Shown piece by piece: positions 36,624 through 47,956 of a stretch of DNA of 64,000 bases (within the stretch, counting starts at the first letter, position 1; every line of letters starts with the position of its first letter). Source of the stretch: Candidatus Sphingomonas phytovorans (GTDB taxonomy: Bacteria > Pseudomonadota > Alphaproteobacteria > Sphingomonadales > Sphingomonadaceae). A model generated the notes under the pieces. The model saw nothing but the letters and a program-made list of their open reading frames with translations, was not told where the DNA came from and searched no databases. A program made the translations under genes and the position numbers. Location of the stretch: the NCBI GenBank assembly GCA_029202385.1, contig CP119314.1:188501-252500 (forward strand). Reading direction: 5' to 3'.

Positions 36624-38624
36624 ATGCCAAAGCTCAAAGTCGACGGAATTGAGATCGAGGTGCCCGCTGGCGCCACGGTGCTTCAGGCGTGTGAAATCGC
36701 CGGCAAGGAGATTCCGCGCTTCTGCTATCACGAACGCCTGTCGATCGCCGGCAATTGCCGGATGTGCCTGGTCGAGGTGAAGCCCGGGCCGCCCAAGCCC
36801 CAGGCCTCCTGCGCGCTGCCCGCCGCGGAGAACCAGGAGGTCTTCACCAACACTCCCATGGTGAAGAATGCGCGCGAAGGCGTGATGGAATTCCTGCTGA
36901 TCAACCATCCGCTCGATTGCCCGATCTGCGATCAGGGCGGCGAATGCGACCTGCAGGACCAAAGCCTGGCCTATGGTCGCGGCCATTCCCGCTATGACGA
37001 GAACAAGCGGGCGGTGACCGAGAAGTACATGGGTCCCATCGTGAAGACGGTGATGACTCGGTGCATTCAGTGCACCCGTTGCATCCGCTTCGCCGAGGAA
37101 GTCGCCGGCGTCGAAGAGATCGGCGCGATCTATCGCGGCGAGGACATGCAGATCACCTCCTATCTCGAAGGCGCGGTGACCAGCGAATTGTCGGGCAATG
37201 TCGTAGATCTCTGCCCGGTCGGCGCGCTGACCTCCAAGCCGTACGCGTTCGAAGCGCGGCCATGGGAGCTCAAGAAGACGCTGACCATCGACGTGATGGA
37301 CGCGGTCGGCACCAACATTCGCCTCGACAGCCGTGGCCGCCAGGTCCTCCGCGCGCTCCCCGTGATCAACGAGGACGTCAACGAGGAATGGGCCAGCGAC
37401 AAGACCCGCCACGCCGTTGATGGTCTGGTCCGCCGCCGGCTCGACCGCCCGTTCATCCGCAAGGACGGCAAGCTGACCGAGGCAAGTTGGGACGAGGCGT
37501 TCGCTGCCATTGCCGCGGTGAACGCCGGCTCCAGCGTCGCGGCGATCCATGGCGATCTGCTCGATTGCGAGACGCTCTACGCCGCCAAGGCGCTGCTCGG
37601 TGCGATGGGCTCGACGCTGCTCGAAGGGCGGCAGACGGGCATGGATTATGACGCGACGTCGCTCGCCGCGGTCAATTTCAATAGCACGATCGCCGGAGCC
37701 GAAACCGCCGATGCGATCCTGCTAGTCGGCACCAATTTGCGCTGGGAAGCGCCGCTGGTGAACACCCGTATCCGCAAGGCGATCAAGAAGGGGGCGAAGG
37801 TCTTCGCGATCGGCGAAGAGACCGACCTGACCTACAAGGTCGAATGGCTCGGCAACGACCTGTCGCTGCTTGGCAAGCTGCCCAAGCCTGCGGCCGAGGC
37901 GTTCAAGAACGCCCAGCGCCCGATGGTCATCGTCGGCGGTGCGGCACTGAAGGGCGGTCATGGTGCCGCGCTCGCGCTCGCCAAGTCGCTCGATCTGGTG
38001 CGTGACGGGTGGAACGGCTTCAACGTGCTTCACATGGCTGCCTCGCGCATGGGCGGCCTGATGCTCGGGCTTGCGCAGAAGGGCGGCATCGCCGATATCG
38101 CCGCCGCCAGGCCGAAGCTCGCTTTCTTCCTCGGCGCGGACGAAGTCGATTTCTCGGCCTTCGCCGACAGCTTCAAGGTCTATATCGGCCATCACGGCGA
38201 CAAGGGCGCCGCCGCGGCCGACGTCGTGCTGCCTGGCGCGAGCTATGCCGAGAAATCGGGCACCTGGGTTAATCTCGAAGGCCGGGTCCAGCGCGGCGAG
38301 CGCGCAGTGTTCCCGCCGGGCGACGCCCGCGAGGACTGGACTATCCTGCGCGCGCTGTCCGCGGTGCTGGGAAAGACTCTGCCGTTCGACACGCTCGAGG
38401 AACTGCGCGCGGCCATGGGCGTCGACACGCCCGATCTCGCCACGCTTGGCCTGCGCCGCTTCGCCTGGAATGCGCCGGCACTCGACGCGAAGGGAGAGGG
38501 TCCGGTCGGCTATCCGATCAAGGATTTCTATCTCACCAACGCCATCTGCCGCGCGTCCCCGACGATGCAGCGCTGCTCGGCCGAGCTGATCCACGGCGAA
38601 GAGTTTGCGGAGGCCGCGGAGTGA
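36624..38624 (+). CDS. nuoG: NADH-quinone oxidoreductase subunit G
   Basis: 666 aa. The N-terminal 2Fe-2S domain has C34, C45, C48 and C63 ([15 protein letters not shown]), then the His/Cys 4Fe-4S region around [18 protein letters not shown] and the [10 protein letters not shown] second cluster. The molybdopterin-like domain (about 220-640) is present but inactive, as in the family. It belongs to the NADH module. Its stop overlaps nuoH (GTGA). Confidence 0.96.
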   Translation: MPKLKVDGIEIEVPAGATVLQACEIAGKEIPRFCYHERLSIAGNCRMCLVEVKPGPPKPQASCALPAAENQEVFTNTPMVKNAREGVMEFLLINHPLDCPICDQGGECDLQDQSLAYGRGHSRYDENKRAVTEKYMGPIVKTVMTRCIQCTRCIRFAEEVAGVEEIGAIYRGEDMQITSYLEGAVTSELSGNVVDLCPVGALTSKPYAFEARPWELKKTLTIDVMDAVGTNIRLDSRGRQVLRALPVINEDVNEEWASDKTRHAVDGLVRRRLDRPFIRKDGKLTEASWDEAFAAIAAVNAGSSVAAIHGDLLDCETLYAAKALLGAMGSTLLEGRQTGMDYDATSLAAVNFNSTIAGAETADAILLVGTNLRWEAPLVNTRIRKAIKKGAKVFAIGEETDLTYKVEWLGNDLSLLGKLPKPAAEAFKNAQRPMVIVGGAALKGGHGAALALAKSLDLVRDGWNGFNVLHMAASRMGGLMLGLAQKGGIADIAAARPKLAFFLGADEVDFSAFADSFKVYIGHHGDKGAAAADVVLPGASYAEKSGTWVNLEGRVQRGERAVFPPGDAREDWTILRALSAVLGKTLPFDTLEELRAAMGVDTPDLATLGLRRFAWNAPALDAKGEGPVGYPIKDFYLTNAICRASPTMQRCSAELIHGEEFAEAAE

Positions 38625-39691
38625 CCAACTTCTTCCAATCCGTTGTCGGCCTGCCTTTTGAATGGGCCTGGTTCGTCGCCACGATCGTCGGCATCCTCGT
38701 CATCGCGCTGCCGCTGATGCTGGCGGTGGCCATGATCATTTATGCCGATCGCAAGATCTGGGCTGCCATGGCGCTCCGCCGTGGTCCCAACGTGGTCGGC
38801 CCGTTCGGCCTGTTGCAGAGCTTCGCCGATGGTTTGAAGGTTTTCCTCCAGGAAACCATCATTCCGACCAGCGCGAACAAGACCCTGTTCCTGCTCGCGC
38901 CGATCATCACCTTCACGGTGGCGCTGATCGTCTGGGCGGTCATCCCGTTCCAGGCGGGCGTGGTCCTCGCGGACATCAATGTCGGCCTGCTCTACGTGCT
39001 CGCGGCCTCATCGCTCGGTGTCTACGGCATCATCCTGGCAGGCTGGTCGTCCAACTCGAAATACCCCTTCTATTCGGCGATCCGCGCCGCGGCGCAGATG
39101 GTCTCCTACGAAGTCGCGATCGGCTTCGTGCTCATCTCGGTCGTGCTGTGGGCCGGCAGCTTCAACCTGTCGGATATCGTGATGGCGCAGCAGGGCAACG
39201 CTTGGGGCTGGGTCAATGGCAACTTCATCAACCCGCTGCTGTTCCCGATGGCGATCGTGTTCTTCATCTCGTCGCTGGCCGAGACCCAGCGCGCGCCGTT
39301 CGACCTGACCGAGGCGGAAAGCGAACTCGTCGCCGGGTACCAGACCGAATATAGTTCGATGAGCTTCGCGCTCTTCTGGCTCGGCGAATATGCCAACGTT
39401 ATCCTGATGTGCGCGCTCAACGCCACGCTCTTCTGGGGCGGCTGGCTTGCGCCGCTCAACATTCCGTTCCTTTTCTTTTTCCCGAATATCGTTGTCCCGG
39501 GCATCATCTGGCTGTTCGCCAAGATGCTGTTCTTCTTCTTCGTGTTCAGCTGGGTGAAGGCGACCGTCCCGCGCTACCGCTACGACCAGCTGATGCGGCT
39601 GGGCTGGAAGATTTTCCTCCCGCTGTCGCTGTTCTGGGTGTTCCTGGTGTCGGGCTTCCTGATGCTGACGCGTTTTGGAGTTTCGTCATGA
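38621..39691 (+). CDS. nuoH: NADH-quinone oxidoreductase subunit H
   Basis: 356 aa, GTG start overlapping nuoG. Eight transmembrane helices; conserved loops [23 protein letters not shown] and [24 protein letters not shown] line the quinone tunnel. It connects the peripheral and membrane arms. nuoI follows at an ATGA overlap. Confidence 0.97.
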   Translation: MTNFFQSVVGLPFEWAWFVATIVGILVIALPLMLAVAMIIYADRKIWAAMALRRGPNVVGPFGLLQSFADGLKVFLQETIIPTSANKTLFLLAPIITFTVALIVWAVIPFQAGVVLADINVGLLYVLAASSLGVYGIILAGWSSNSKYPFYSAIRAAAQMVSYEVAIGFVLISVVLWAGSFNLSDIVMAQQGNAWGWVNGNFINPLLFPMAIVFFISSLAETQRAPFDLTEAESELVAGYQTEYSSMSFALFWLGEYANVILMCALNATLFWGGWLAPLNIPFLFFFPNIVVPGIIWLFAKMLFFFFVFSWVKATVPRYRYDQLMRLGWKIFLPLSLFWVFLVSGFLMLTRFGVSS

Positions 39692-40173
39692 ACGTCGGCC
39701 AGATCATCAAATCCTACACCCTGTGGGAATTCGTGAAGGCGCACGCGCTGACGCTTCGCTATTTCTTCAAGGCGAAGGCGACGATCAACTATCCGTTCGA
39801 GAAGAACCCGATCTCCCCGCGCTTTCGCGGCGAGCATGCGTTGCGCCGCTATCCCAACGGCGAGGAACGCTGCATCGCGTGCAAGCTGTGCGAGGCAGTG
39901 TGCCCGGCCCAGGCGATCACGATCGAGGCCGAGCCGCGCGAGGACGGCAGCCGCCGCACCACGCGCTACGACATCGACATGACCAAGTGCATCTATTGCG
40001 GCCTGTGCCAGGAAGCCTGCCCGGTCGATGCCGTGGTCGAGGGGCCGAATTTCGAATTCGCCACCGAAACCCGCGAGGAGCTTATCTACGACAAGGCAAA
40101 GCTGCTCGACAATGGCGATCGCTGGGAACGTGCGATTGCCGCGAACCTTGCCGCCGATGCACCGTACCGTTAA
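39688..40173 (+). CDS. nuoI: NADH-quinone oxidoreductase subunit I
   Basis: 161 aa from the ATG overlapping nuoH; the long frame upstream is nuoH's shadow. Two 4Fe-4S ferredoxin motifs, [12 protein letters not shown] and [12 protein letters not shown], carry clusters N6a and N6b. The N-terminal amphipathic segment ([19 protein letters not shown]) contacts the membrane. Confidence 0.97.
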   Translation: MNVGQIIKSYTLWEFVKAHALTLRYFFKAKATINYPFEKNPISPRFRGEHALRRYPNGEERCIACKLCEAVCPAQAITIEAEPREDGSRRTTRYDIDMTKCIYCGLCQEACPVDAVVEGPNFEFATETREELIYDKAKLLDNGDRWERAIAANLAADAPYR

Positions 40174-40206
40174 GCGCCAGCCGAATCCGAGGGGCCTCCT
40201 GATTCC

Positions 40207-40818
40207 GTGATCCAGACACTCGCCTTTTACCTGTTCGCCGCGATGGTGCTGCTGTCGGCAGCGCTGACCATCTCCGCGCGCAATCCGGTCCATGCCGTGC
40301 TGTGGCTGATCCTCGCCTTTTTCAACGCGGCGGGGCTGATGGTGCTGGTCGGCGCCGAGTTCATCGCGATGCTGCTGGTGATCGTCTATGTCGGCGCCGT
40401 CGCGGTACTGTTCCTGTTCGTCGTGATGATGCTCAACATCGATTTCGCTGAACTGCGTAGCGGCTTCGCCCGTTACCTGCCGATCGGGCTGGTGCTCGCG
40501 GTCGGGCTGGCGGCTGAGATCGTCGTCGGCATCGGGGCCTATGGCGCCGGCGCGATCGAACTGAGCCGTCGCGCCGCACCGATTGCCGCGGACGTTCCCA
40601 ACATCCAGGCGATCGGCAACCTGCTCTACACGCGCTACCTGTTCGTGTTCGAAGGGGCCGGCCTCGTCCTGCTCGTCGCCATGATCGGTGCGATCGTGCT
40701 GACTCACCGCGAGCGTGGCGGTACCCGTCCGCAGAACATCAACCGCCAGGTCTCGCGGCGCCCGAAGGACGCAACGCGCAATACCCAGCCCGGCGTCGGC
40801 AAGGGGATCGAGCTGTGA
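40207..40818 (+). CDS. nuoJ: NADH-quinone oxidoreductase subunit J
   Basis: 203 aa, GTG start 33 bp after nuoI. Five transmembrane helices with the family stretch [24 protein letters not shown] (pi-bulge helix). Hydrophilic C-terminal tail. It is part of the proton-translocating arm; nuoK overlaps its stop (GTGA). Confidence 0.95.
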   Translation: MIQTLAFYLFAAMVLLSAALTISARNPVHAVLWLILAFFNAAGLMVLVGAEFIAMLLVIVYVGAVAVLFLFVVMMLNIDFAELRSGFARYLPIGLVLAVGLAAEIVVGIGAYGAGAIELSRRAAPIAADVPNIQAIGNLLYTRYLFVFEGAGLVLLVAMIGAIVLTHRERGGTRPQNINRQVSRRPKDATRNTQPGVGKGIEL

Positions 40819-41120
40819 TCGGCCTGACGCACTATCTCGTCGTCGCGGCGATCCTGTTCGCCCTCGGCGTGCTCGGCATCGTCATCAACCGCAAGAACTT
40901 GATCGTCATGCTCATGGCGATCGAACTGATCCTGCTCGCGGTGAACCTGAACCTCGTCGCCTTCTCCGCCTATCTCCACGATCTGGTCGGGCAGGTGTTC
41001 GCGATGTTCGTGCTGACCGTCGCCGCCGGCGAGGCCGCGATCGGGCTCGCCATTCTCGTTATCTATTTCCGCGGACGCGGCACGATTTCGGTCGACGACG
41101 TCAACCGGATGAAGGGGTAA
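40815..41120 (+). CDS. nuoK: NADH-quinone oxidoreductase subunit K
   Basis: 101 aa, GTG start. Three transmembrane helices with two buried glutamates ([11 protein letters not shown] and [14 protein letters not shown]), typical of the MrpC-like subunit. It passes protons in the membrane arm. nuoL starts 4 bp after it. Confidence 0.96.
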   Translation: MIGLTHYLVVAAILFALGVLGIVINRKNLIVMLMAIELILLAVNLNLVAFSAYLHDLVGQVFAMFVLTVAAGEAAIGLAILVIYFRGRGTISVDDVNRMKG

Positions 41121-41124
41121 TTCG

Positions 41125-43191
41125 TTGATCCTCCTCATCGTCTTCCTGCCGCTCCTCGCGGCCATCGTCGCAGGCCTTGGCAACCGGGCTCTCGGCAACA
41201 CCGTCGCCAAGGTGCTCACCACCGGCGCGCTGTTTGTGTCGTGCGTGCTCAGCTGGCTGGTCTTCATCCCTTATCTTGGCGGTGCCGGACCCAGCATCAC
41301 GCATGTGCTGAACTTTATCCACTCGGGTGACCTCGACGTTGCCTGGGCGCTCCGCGTCGATGCGTTGACGGCGGTCATGTTGGTGGTGATCACCTCGGTG
41401 TCGGCACTCGTCCACCTGTATAGCTGGGGCTATATGGCGGAAGATCCGGATCAGCCGCGCTTCTTCGCCTATCTGTCGCTGTTCACCTTCGCGATGCTGA
41501 TGCTGGTGACCGCGAACAATCTGGTCCAGATGTTCTTCGGCTGGGAAGGCGTTGGCCTCGCTTCCTACCTGCTGATCGGTTTCTGGTTCAAGAAACCAAG
41601 CGCCAATGCCGCCGCGATCAAGGCATTCGTCGTCAACCGCGTCGGCGACCTCGGCTTCATGCTCGGCATCTTCGGCACCTTCCTGGTGTTCGGTACCGTC
41701 TCGATCCCCGACATCCTCGCCGCCGCGCCCGGCATGGCCGGATCGACCATCGGCTTCCTCGGCCAGCGCTTCGACACGATGACGGTGCTCTGTCTGCTGC
41801 TCTTCGTCGGCGCGATGGGCAAGTCGGCACAGCTTGGCCTGCACACCTGGTTGCCGGACGCGATGGAAGGCCCGACCCCGGTGTCGGCGCTGATCCACGC
41901 CGCGACGATGGTCACCGCCGGCGTGTTCATGGTCTGCCGCCTGTCACCGATGTTCGAGACGAGCCCGTTCGCGCTCCACGTAGTGATGACCATTGGCGCC
42001 GCGACCTGCTTCTTCGCCGCGACCGTTGGTCTCGTGCAGACCGACATCAAGCGAGTCATCGCCTATTCGACCTGCTCGCAGCTCGGCTACATGTTCTTCG
42101 CCGCCGGCGTCGGCGCATACAATGTGGCGATGTTCCACCTGTTCACGCACGCCTTCTTCAAGGCGCTGCTGTTCCTTGGCGCCGGCTCGGTGATCCATGC
42201 GATGCACCATGAGCAGGACATGCGCTATTATGGCGGCTTGCGGAAACACATCCCGATCACCTTTTGGGGCATGATGGCGGGCACGCTCGCGATCACCGGC
42301 GTCGGTATCCCCGCCGTGTTCGGCAATCCGCTCGCGATCGGTTTCGCAGGCTTCCATTCGAAGGACGCGATCATCGAGGCAGCCTGGGCGGCCGGGCAGG
42401 GCGGCGCGTCGATCGTCGGCATGATCGTGGCGTTGCTGACCAGCTTCTATTCGTGGCGCCTGATGTTCCTGACCTTCTGGGGCAAGCCGCGCTGGATCCA
42501 GTCGGAACATATCCAGCATGCGGTGCATGACGCGCACGGCCATGATGATCAAGGCCATGATCACGCGCACGCCCATGATGCCCATCATCACGACCACGGC
42601 CACGCGCACGATCATGGCGACGGCACCGGCGGCTATCATCCGCATGAGAGTCCGCTCCCGATCCTGATCCCGCTGATCTTGTTGTCGATCGGCGCGGTTG
42701 TCGCCGGCTTCGTCTTCCACGGCTATTTCATCGAGCCGGACGCGGGCGAGCGTTATTGGAAGGGCAGCGTCGCGTTTAGCGAACATCTGATGCACGAAAT
42801 GCACAACGTGCCACTGGGCGTGAAGCTATCCGCGACCATCGCTATGCTGCTCGGGCTATGGGGCGCCTGGATGGCCTATATCCGCAACCCGGGTTTCCCG
42901 GCGAAGCTCGCGGGGCAGTTCAGCCTGCTCTACGATTTCCTGCTCAACAAATGGTATTTCGACGAGCTCTATAACATCCTGTTCGTCCGCCCCGCCTTCG
43001 CCCTTGGTCGCCTCTTCTGGCACCGCGGCGACGAGAAGACGATCGACCGCTTCGGGCCAAACGGCTCGGCCTGGGTCGTCGCGCTCGGCTCGCGGGTCGC
43101 CGGCAGGGTCCAGACCGGATATGTGTACACCTATGCCTTCGTCATGCTGATCGGCCTGACTGCCGCCGTTACCTGGGCGATCACACGATGA
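41125..43191 (+). CDS. nuoL: NADH-quinone oxidoreductase subunit L with His-rich loop
   Basis: 688 aa, TTG start. Antiporter-like subunit, about 16 transmembrane helices; typical motifs [44 protein letters not shown] and [23 protein letters not shown] cytoplasm- or periplasm-facing loop at about residues 464-509 is extremely rich in His, Asp, Gly and Ala ([20 protein letters not shown]). Shorter His-rich loops occur here in other alphaproteobacteria; this one is long. The C-terminal lateral helix region is retained. Confidence 0.96.
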   Translation: MILLIVFLPLLAAIVAGLGNRALGNTVAKVLTTGALFVSCVLSWLVFIPYLGGAGPSITHVLNFIHSGDLDVAWALRVDALTAVMLVVITSVSALVHLYSWGYMAEDPDQPRFFAYLSLFTFAMLMLVTANNLVQMFFGWEGVGLASYLLIGFWFKKPSANAAAIKAFVVNRVGDLGFMLGIFGTFLVFGTVSIPDILAAAPGMAGSTIGFLGQRFDTMTVLCLLLFVGAMGKSAQLGLHTWLPDAMEGPTPVSALIHAATMVTAGVFMVCRLSPMFETSPFALHVVMTIGAATCFFAATVGLVQTDIKRVIAYSTCSQLGYMFFAAGVGAYNVAMFHLFTHAFFKALLFLGAGSVIHAMHHEQDMRYYGGLRKHIPITFWGMMAGTLAITGVGIPAVFGNPLAIGFAGFHSKDAIIEAAWAAGQGGASIVGMIVALLTSFYSWRLMFLTFWGKPRWIQSEHIQHAVHDAHGHDDQGHDHAHAHDAHHHDHGHAHDHGDGTGGYHPHESPLPILIPLILLSIGAVVAGFVFHGYFIEPDAGERYWKGSVAFSEHLMHEMHNVPLGVKLSATIAMLLGLWGAWMAYIRNPGFPAKLAGQFSLLYDFLLNKWYFDELYNILFVRPAFALGRLFWHRGDEKTIDRFGPNGSAWVVALGSRVAGRVQTGYVYTYAFVMLIGLTAAVTWAITR

Positions 43192-44744
43192 GCGGTTTCC
43201 CCATCCTGTCCGTGATGCTCGCGATCCCGGCGATCGCCGCCGTCGCGTGCCTGTTCGTCAGCGCGAACACCGCGCGCTGGGTCGCGCTGATCGCGACCCT
43301 GGTCGATCTGGTGCTCGGCATCGGCCTCTGGGCGCAGTTCGATATCGGCGGGCCGCAATGGCAGTTCGTCGAGGCGCATGAGAATCTGTTCGGCCCGATC
43401 GGCTGGAAGCTCGGCATCGATGGCTTCGCGCTGATGCTGATCATGCTCAGCGTCTTCCTCATGCCGATCTGCATCGGGGCGAGCTGGGTCGCGATCGAGA
43501 AGCGCGTCCAGGAATATATGTGTGCGTTCCTCGTCACCGAACTGCTGATGATCGGCACCTTCGCGGCGCAGGACCTGTTCCTGTTCTACATCTTCTTCGA
43601 AGCCGGCCTGATCCCGATGTACCTGATCATCGGCATCTGGGGTGGTGCGAACCGGATCTACGCGTCGTACAAATTCTTCCTCTACACGCTGCTCGGCTCG
43701 GTGCTGATGTTCATCGCGATGTTGTGGATGGTGCAGTTTGCCGGCACCGCCGACATCCCGACCCTGCTCAACACCGATTTCCCGCTTCACGCTCAGACGT
43801 GGCTGTGGCTCGCCTTCTTCGCATCTTTCGCGGTGAAGATGCCGATGTGGCCGGTCCATACCTGGTTGCCTGACGCTCACGTTCAGGCGCCGACCGCAGG
43901 TTCGGTCATCCTGGCCGGCGTGCTGTTGAAACTTGGCGGTTACGGCTTCCTGCGCTTCTCGCTGCCGATGTTCCCGGAGGCTTCGGCCGAGTTCGTCTGG
44001 CTGATCTTCGGCCTCTCGGCGATCGCGGTGATCTATACCTCGCTCGTCGCGCTGGTGCAGTCCGACATGAAGAAACTGATCGCTTATTCCTCGGTCGCCC
44101 ATATGGCGATCGTGACGATCGGCCTGTTCGCCTTCAACCGCCAGGGCATCGAAGGCGCGATGATCGTCATGCTCAGCCATGGCCTGGTCTCGGGTGCGCT
44201 CTTCCTGTGCGTCGGGGTCATCTACGATCGCCTGCACACCCGTGAGATCGACCGCTACGGCGGCCTTGCGATCAACATGCCGAAATACGCGCTGTTCTTC
44301 ATGCTCTTCACCATGGCATCGGTCGGCCTGCCGGGTACCAGCGGTTTCGTCGGCGAATTCCTGTCGCTGGCCGGCACCTACAAGGTGTCGACGACGATCA
44401 CCCTGCTGTGCACGACCGGTATCATCCTCGGTGCCGCTTACATGCTCTATCTCTACCGCCGCGTCGTGTTCGGCGATCTGACCAAGGATGACGTCCGCGC
44501 GATGCCCGATCTCTCCCTCCGCGAAATCGCGCTGCTCGCCCCGATCGCGGCGGTGGTGCTGTGGATGGGCGTCTACCCTGAAAGCTTCCTTGCCCCGATG
44601 CGTGGTGATGTCGCCACGCTGGAGGCTCGCATCGCACGCGCCGCGCCGGCCAGCGATTCTCTGCCGACCGCAGGCAAGCCCGTCGCGCCTGCGGCTCACC
44701 ACGGCGCCGTTGCACCGGAAGCGCATCACGGGGAGGCACACTGA
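43188..44744 (+). CDS. nuoM: NADH-quinone oxidoreductase subunit M
   Basis: 518 aa, starting on the nuoL stop (ATGA). Antiporter-like, 14 helices: [48 protein letters not shown] and [14 protein letters not shown] are the usual motifs. The last 20 residues end in [17 protein letters not shown], a His-containing tail not normally part of the fold. Confidence 0.96.
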   Translation: MSGFPILSVMLAIPAIAAVACLFVSANTARWVALIATLVDLVLGIGLWAQFDIGGPQWQFVEAHENLFGPIGWKLGIDGFALMLIMLSVFLMPICIGASWVAIEKRVQEYMCAFLVTELLMIGTFAAQDLFLFYIFFEAGLIPMYLIIGIWGGANRIYASYKFFLYTLLGSVLMFIAMLWMVQFAGTADIPTLLNTDFPLHAQTWLWLAFFASFAVKMPMWPVHTWLPDAHVQAPTAGSVILAGVLLKLGGYGFLRFSLPMFPEASAEFVWLIFGLSAIAVIYTSLVALVQSDMKKLIAYSSVAHMAIVTIGLFAFNRQGIEGAMIVMLSHGLVSGALFLCVGVIYDRLHTREIDRYGGLAINMPKYALFFMLFTMASVGLPGTSGFVGEFLSLAGTYKVSTTITLLCTTGIILGAAYMLYLYRRVVFGDLTKDDVRAMPDLSLREIALLAPIAAVVLWMGVYPESFLAPMRGDVATLEARIARAAPASDSLPTAGKPVAPAAHHGAVAPEAHHGEAH

Positions 44745-46183
44745 TGAACTCCTCGCTGCTCATGGTGCTGCCGGAACTGGTGCTGACCGCCGGCGCGCTG
44801 GTCCTGATGCTCGCCGCTGCCTGGGGCGGGCAGGCTTCGACCAGGGCCATTTCCTGGACTTCCGTTGCCGTTCTGCTCGGGGCCGGCATCGCGCTTTGCG
44901 GCCCGGCCTCGTCGGGCGGGGACGCCTTTGACGGTCTCTATCGCGCCGATGCCTTCGCCGCCTTCGCCAAGGTACTGATCTATATCGCCGCTGCCGTGGC
45001 GATCATCATCGCGCCGCACTTCTTCCAGCAGAGTTCGGGCGACGATCTGCGCCCCGAATATCCCGTCCTGATCCTGCTTTCGGCGATCGGCATGGGCATG
45101 ATGGTGTCGGCGGGCGATCTCCTGACCCTTTATGTCGGCCTCGAGTTGCAGAGCCTTGCCGCTTACGTGTTGGCGAGCTTCATGCGCCGTGACACGCGCT
45201 CGGCCGAAGCCGGTCTCAAATATTTCGTGCTTGGCGCGCTGGCGAGCGGCATCCTGCTCTATGGTATCAGCCTGGTCTATGGCTTCAGCGGCACGACGCT
45301 CTTCTCGCTTATCTCCGATGCCTATGAGGCGGGGCATTCGTATGGCCTGACTTTCGGCCTGGTGTTCGTCTTCGCCGGTCTCGCTTTCAAGATCAGCGCG
45401 GTGCCGTTCCACATGTGGACGCCCGACGTGTATGAAGGCGCGCCGACCCCGGTGACGACCTTCTTCGCCTCGGCGCCGAAGGTCGCGGCGATGGCCCTTG
45501 CCGTCCGCGTCGCGGTCGAGGCGATGGGCCCGGCAACCGACCAGTGGCGCCAGATCGTCATCTTCGCATCGCTTGCGTCGATCATCTTCGGTGCGGTCGC
45601 CGCGATCGGCCAGAGCAACATCAAGCGTCTGCTCGCGTACAGCTCGATCAACAATGTCGGCTTCGCGCTGGTCGGTCTGGCGGCCGGCTCGGCTGAGGGC
45701 GTGTCGTCAGTGCTGGTCTATCTGACCATCTATGTTGCGATGACGCTGGGCAGCTTCCTGGTCGTGCTCCAGATGCGCGGCGAGGACGGCCAGCCGGTTG
45801 AGAGCATCGCCAGCCTGTCGGGTATGTCCAAGACCCGTCCGGCCCTGGCCCTGGCCCTGGGGCTCTTCATGTTCAGCCTGGCCGGCATTCCGCCCCTGTT
45901 CGGCTTCTACGCCAAGTTCGCTGTGTTCCAGGCGGCCGTCGCGGCGGGGCTCTTCCCGCTCGCCGTGGTCGGTATCGCCGCCTCGGTGATCGGTGCCTAT
46001 TATTATCTGCGCGTGGTGAAGACGATGTACTTCGACGATCCTGCGCCTGCCTTCGCGCCGGCCGGCAGCCGGGTCGAGGGCGGCCTGATCTTCGTCACCG
46101 CGGCGTTCATTTCGCCGCTCGGCTATCTCGCCATTCCGTGCCTCGGCGCGTGGAGCATGGCTGCCGCCAAGGCGCTGTTCTGA
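44744..46183 (+). CDS. nuoN: NADH-quinone oxidoreductase subunit N
   Basis: 479 aa, overlapping nuoM by one base (TGATG). Third antiporter-like subunit; LYVGLELQSLAAYVLASF, AGLAFKISAVPFHMWTPDVYEGAPTPVT and LLAYSSINNVGFALVG are characteristic. Last nuo gene; birA follows without a gap. Confidence 0.95.
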   Translation: MNSSLLMVLPELVLTAGALVLMLAAAWGGQASTRAISWTSVAVLLGAGIALCGPASSGGDAFDGLYRADAFAAFAKVLIYIAAAVAIIIAPHFFQQSSGDDLRPEYPVLILLSAIGMGMMVSAGDLLTLYVGLELQSLAAYVLASFMRRDTRSAEAGLKYFVLGALASGILLYGISLVYGFSGTTLFSLISDAYEAGHSYGLTFGLVFVFAGLAFKISAVPFHMWTPDVYEGAPTPVTTFFASAPKVAAMALAVRVAVEAMGPATDQWRQIVIFASLASIIFGAVAAIGQSNIKRLLAYSSINNVGFALVGLAAGSAEGVSSVLVYLTIYVAMTLGSFLVVLQMRGEDGQPVESIASLSGMSKTRPALALALGLFMFSLAGIPPLFGFYAKFAVFQAAVAAGLFPLAVVGIAASVIGAYYYLRVVKTMYFDDPAPAFAPAGSRVEGGLIFVTAAFISPLGYLAIPCLGAWSMAAAKALF

Positions 46184-46944
46184 CGCACACGATCCGTACG
46201 GTCGCGGAGACGGGGTCGACCAACGCCGACATGCTGATGCTTGCCGGCCGCGGCGCAGGCGAGGGGCTATGGCTCCGCGCGGAGCGGCAGACCGGCGGGC
46301 GCGGGCGGCAGGGCAGGCCCTGGTCGTCGCCCGAGGGCAATCTCTATGCGAGTACGCTGGTGCGGCTGCGGCCGGTCGACCCCCAGGCGGCGACGCTCGC
46401 ACTCGTGGCGGCGGTGGCGCTGGAAGAAGTCGTCTCTGCCTATCTCTTCCCCGGCGAGGGCCGGGGTCCAGCAACGAGCGGCGCGATACCGGGCGCCGGC
46501 CTTCACCGGGGAGGGCTTATAAAGTGGCCGAACGATCTGTTGCTGGACGGGGCCAAGCTTTCCGGCATCCTGCTTGAGCGTACTGACGACGCCGTGGTGA
46601 TCGGTATGGGCGTCAACCTCGCCTATCATCCCACTGATCTCGAACGTCCCGCCACCAGCCTCGCAGCCCATGGCGCCGCCCCCGATCCAGCCGACTTTCT
46701 CGAAACCCTCGCCGACGCCTTCGAGCGTTGGCTCGGCATCTGGCGTGTTGAAGGTCTTGCTCCGGTCCGCGCCCGGTGGCTCGAACGGGCGCATCCACTC
46801 GGGACCGCACTCACCGCCCGTTTGCCTGACGGCAGCAGCATGGACGGTCTGTTCCAGGGGCTGGATAGCGAAGGTGCGCTCATCCTGCGCTTGGCGGATG
46901 GATCGAGCCGTGTCATTCACGCCGCCGACATCTTCCTGATCTGA
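46138..46944 (+). CDS. birA: Biotin-[acetyl-CoA-carboxylase] ligase
   Basis: Biotin protein ligase without the N-terminal DNA-binding domain. The catalytic fold begins at IRTVAETGSTNADM and includes the biotin loop GGRGRQGRPWSSPEGNLYAS and IKWPNDLLLDGAKLSGILLE. The start is unclear: the listed GTG gives 46 bp overlap with nuoN; a CTG at 46180 would fit the CTGA overlap style, and the true N-terminus is probably near there. About 23 residues (around 104-126, FPGEGRGP...GLHRGG) come from a palindromic intergenic-type repeat inserted in frame just before KWPND. Confidence 0.9.
   Translation: MPRRVEHGCRQGAVLTHTIRTVAETGSTNADMLMLAGRGAGEGLWLRAERQTGGRGRQGRPWSSPEGNLYASTLVRLRPVDPQAATLALVAAVALEEVVSAYLFPGEGRGPATSGAIPGAGLHRGGLIKWPNDLLLDGAKLSGILLERTDDAVVIGMGVNLAYHPTDLERPATSLAAHGAAPDPADFLETLADAFERWLGIWRVEGLAPVRARWLERAHPLGTALTARLPDGSSMDGLFQGLDSEGALILRLADGSSRVIHAADIFLI
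46446..46515. repeat. Palindromic repeat inside birA
   Basis: CTTCCCCGGCGAGGGCCGGG... and ...GCCGGCCTTCACCGGGGAGG form imperfect inverted arms and match the nuoC-nuoD repeat (about 25 of 28 bases over the left arm). It is a multiple of three in effect, keeping birA open. Confidence 0.65.
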
Positions 46945-46950
46945 TATGGC

Positions 46951-47031
46951 TCCGTTCGTTTCGAGCGATGCGGAGAAACAGGGGCCGGCGGCGATGCGAA
47001 TGTGTCTCGACGTCGCCCGACACGAACGGAA
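46951..47031. repeat. Dispersed intergenic repeat, copy 3
   Basis: Begins TCCGTTCGTTTCGAGCG (as at 1332) and ends CTCGACGTCGCCCGACACGAACGGA. Lies between birA and coaX. Confidence 0.5.
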
Positions 47032-47046
47032 GGGATAGGGGTTCGC

Positions 47047-47829
47047 ATGCTGCTCGCAATCGATGCCGGCAATACCAACGTGGTCTTCGCGCTCGTCGAG
47101 AACGGCACGATCAAGGCGCGGTGGCGCATCGCGACCGATCCGCGCCGGACAGCCGACGAATATGCCGTCTGGCTCAGCCAGCTCCTGACGCTCGAAGGCT
47201 ATGATCGCGGCGCGGTCACCGGCGTGATCATTGCAACGGTCGTTCCGCGCGCGCTCCACAATCTCCAGACGCTCGCGCGCAAATATTTCGGCGGCGAGCC
47301 GCTGATCGCCGGGCAGCCGCCGGTCGAATGGGGCATGCAGCTCGACGTGGAAGAGCCGCATGCGGTGGGTGCGGATCGCGCGGTCAACATGATCGCCGCG
47401 CACGCCCTCCACGCCGGCGACCTGATCACGATCGATTTCGGCACCGCCACCACCTTCGATTTCTCCGACTTCAACGGTGCCTATAAGGGCGGCATCATCG
47501 CACCGGGCATCAACCTGTCGCTCGATGCTCTCGTCACCGCCGCGGCCAAGCTGCCGCGCATCGCGATCGAGGCGCCCGCCAATACCAGCGTCATCGGCCG
47601 CGATACGGTCAGCCAGATGCATATCGGCATCTATTGGGGCTATATCGCGATGATCGAGGGGCTGGTCGCCCGCATCAAGGCCGAGGTCGGTCGTCCCGTG
47701 AAGGTGATCGCGACCGGCGGGCTCGCCACGCTTTTCGAGAAGCAGACCGATGTTTTTGACGTGATCGAACCCGACCTGACCATTCAGGGGCTGGCGATGT
47801 TGTGGGATCGCGCCCATATAAGGACCTGA
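47047..47829 (+). CDS. coaX: Type III pantothenate kinase
   Basis: 260 aa from ATG 47047 with AAGGGA upstream. ASKHA-fold kinase: [15 protein letters not shown] (phosphate 1), [27 protein letters not shown] and VIATGGLA. First step of CoA synthesis; insensitive to CoA feedback in this class. Between birA and rnj, the common alphaproteobacterial order. Confidence 0.95.
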   Translation: MLLAIDAGNTNVVFALVENGTIKARWRIATDPRRTADEYAVWLSQLLTLEGYDRGAVTGVIIATVVPRALHNLQTLARKYFGGEPLIAGQPPVEWGMQLDVEEPHAVGADRAVNMIAAHALHAGDLITIDFGTATTFDFSDFNGAYKGGIIAPGINLSLDALVTAAAKLPRIAIEAPANTSVIGRDTVSQMHIGIYWGYIAMIEGLVARIKAEVGRPVKVIATGGLATLFEKQTDVFDVIEPDLTIQGLAMLWDRAHIRT

Positions 47830-47956
47830 ACAATCATTCTCGCCAGCGCGGGAACATCATTCCTCCCCCCTCACCACGGTGTCGATACGCCGATGACGCA
47901 TGAGCCGGGAGCCCCCATTTCCGGGGATGACGAACCAAGAAAGAACAGAAACCTAC

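Noticed and set aside
42514..42650. Independent zinc-transporter fragment in NuoL
   Set aside because: The His-rich segment is in frame within one continuous NuoL reading frame and lies in a loop between helices.
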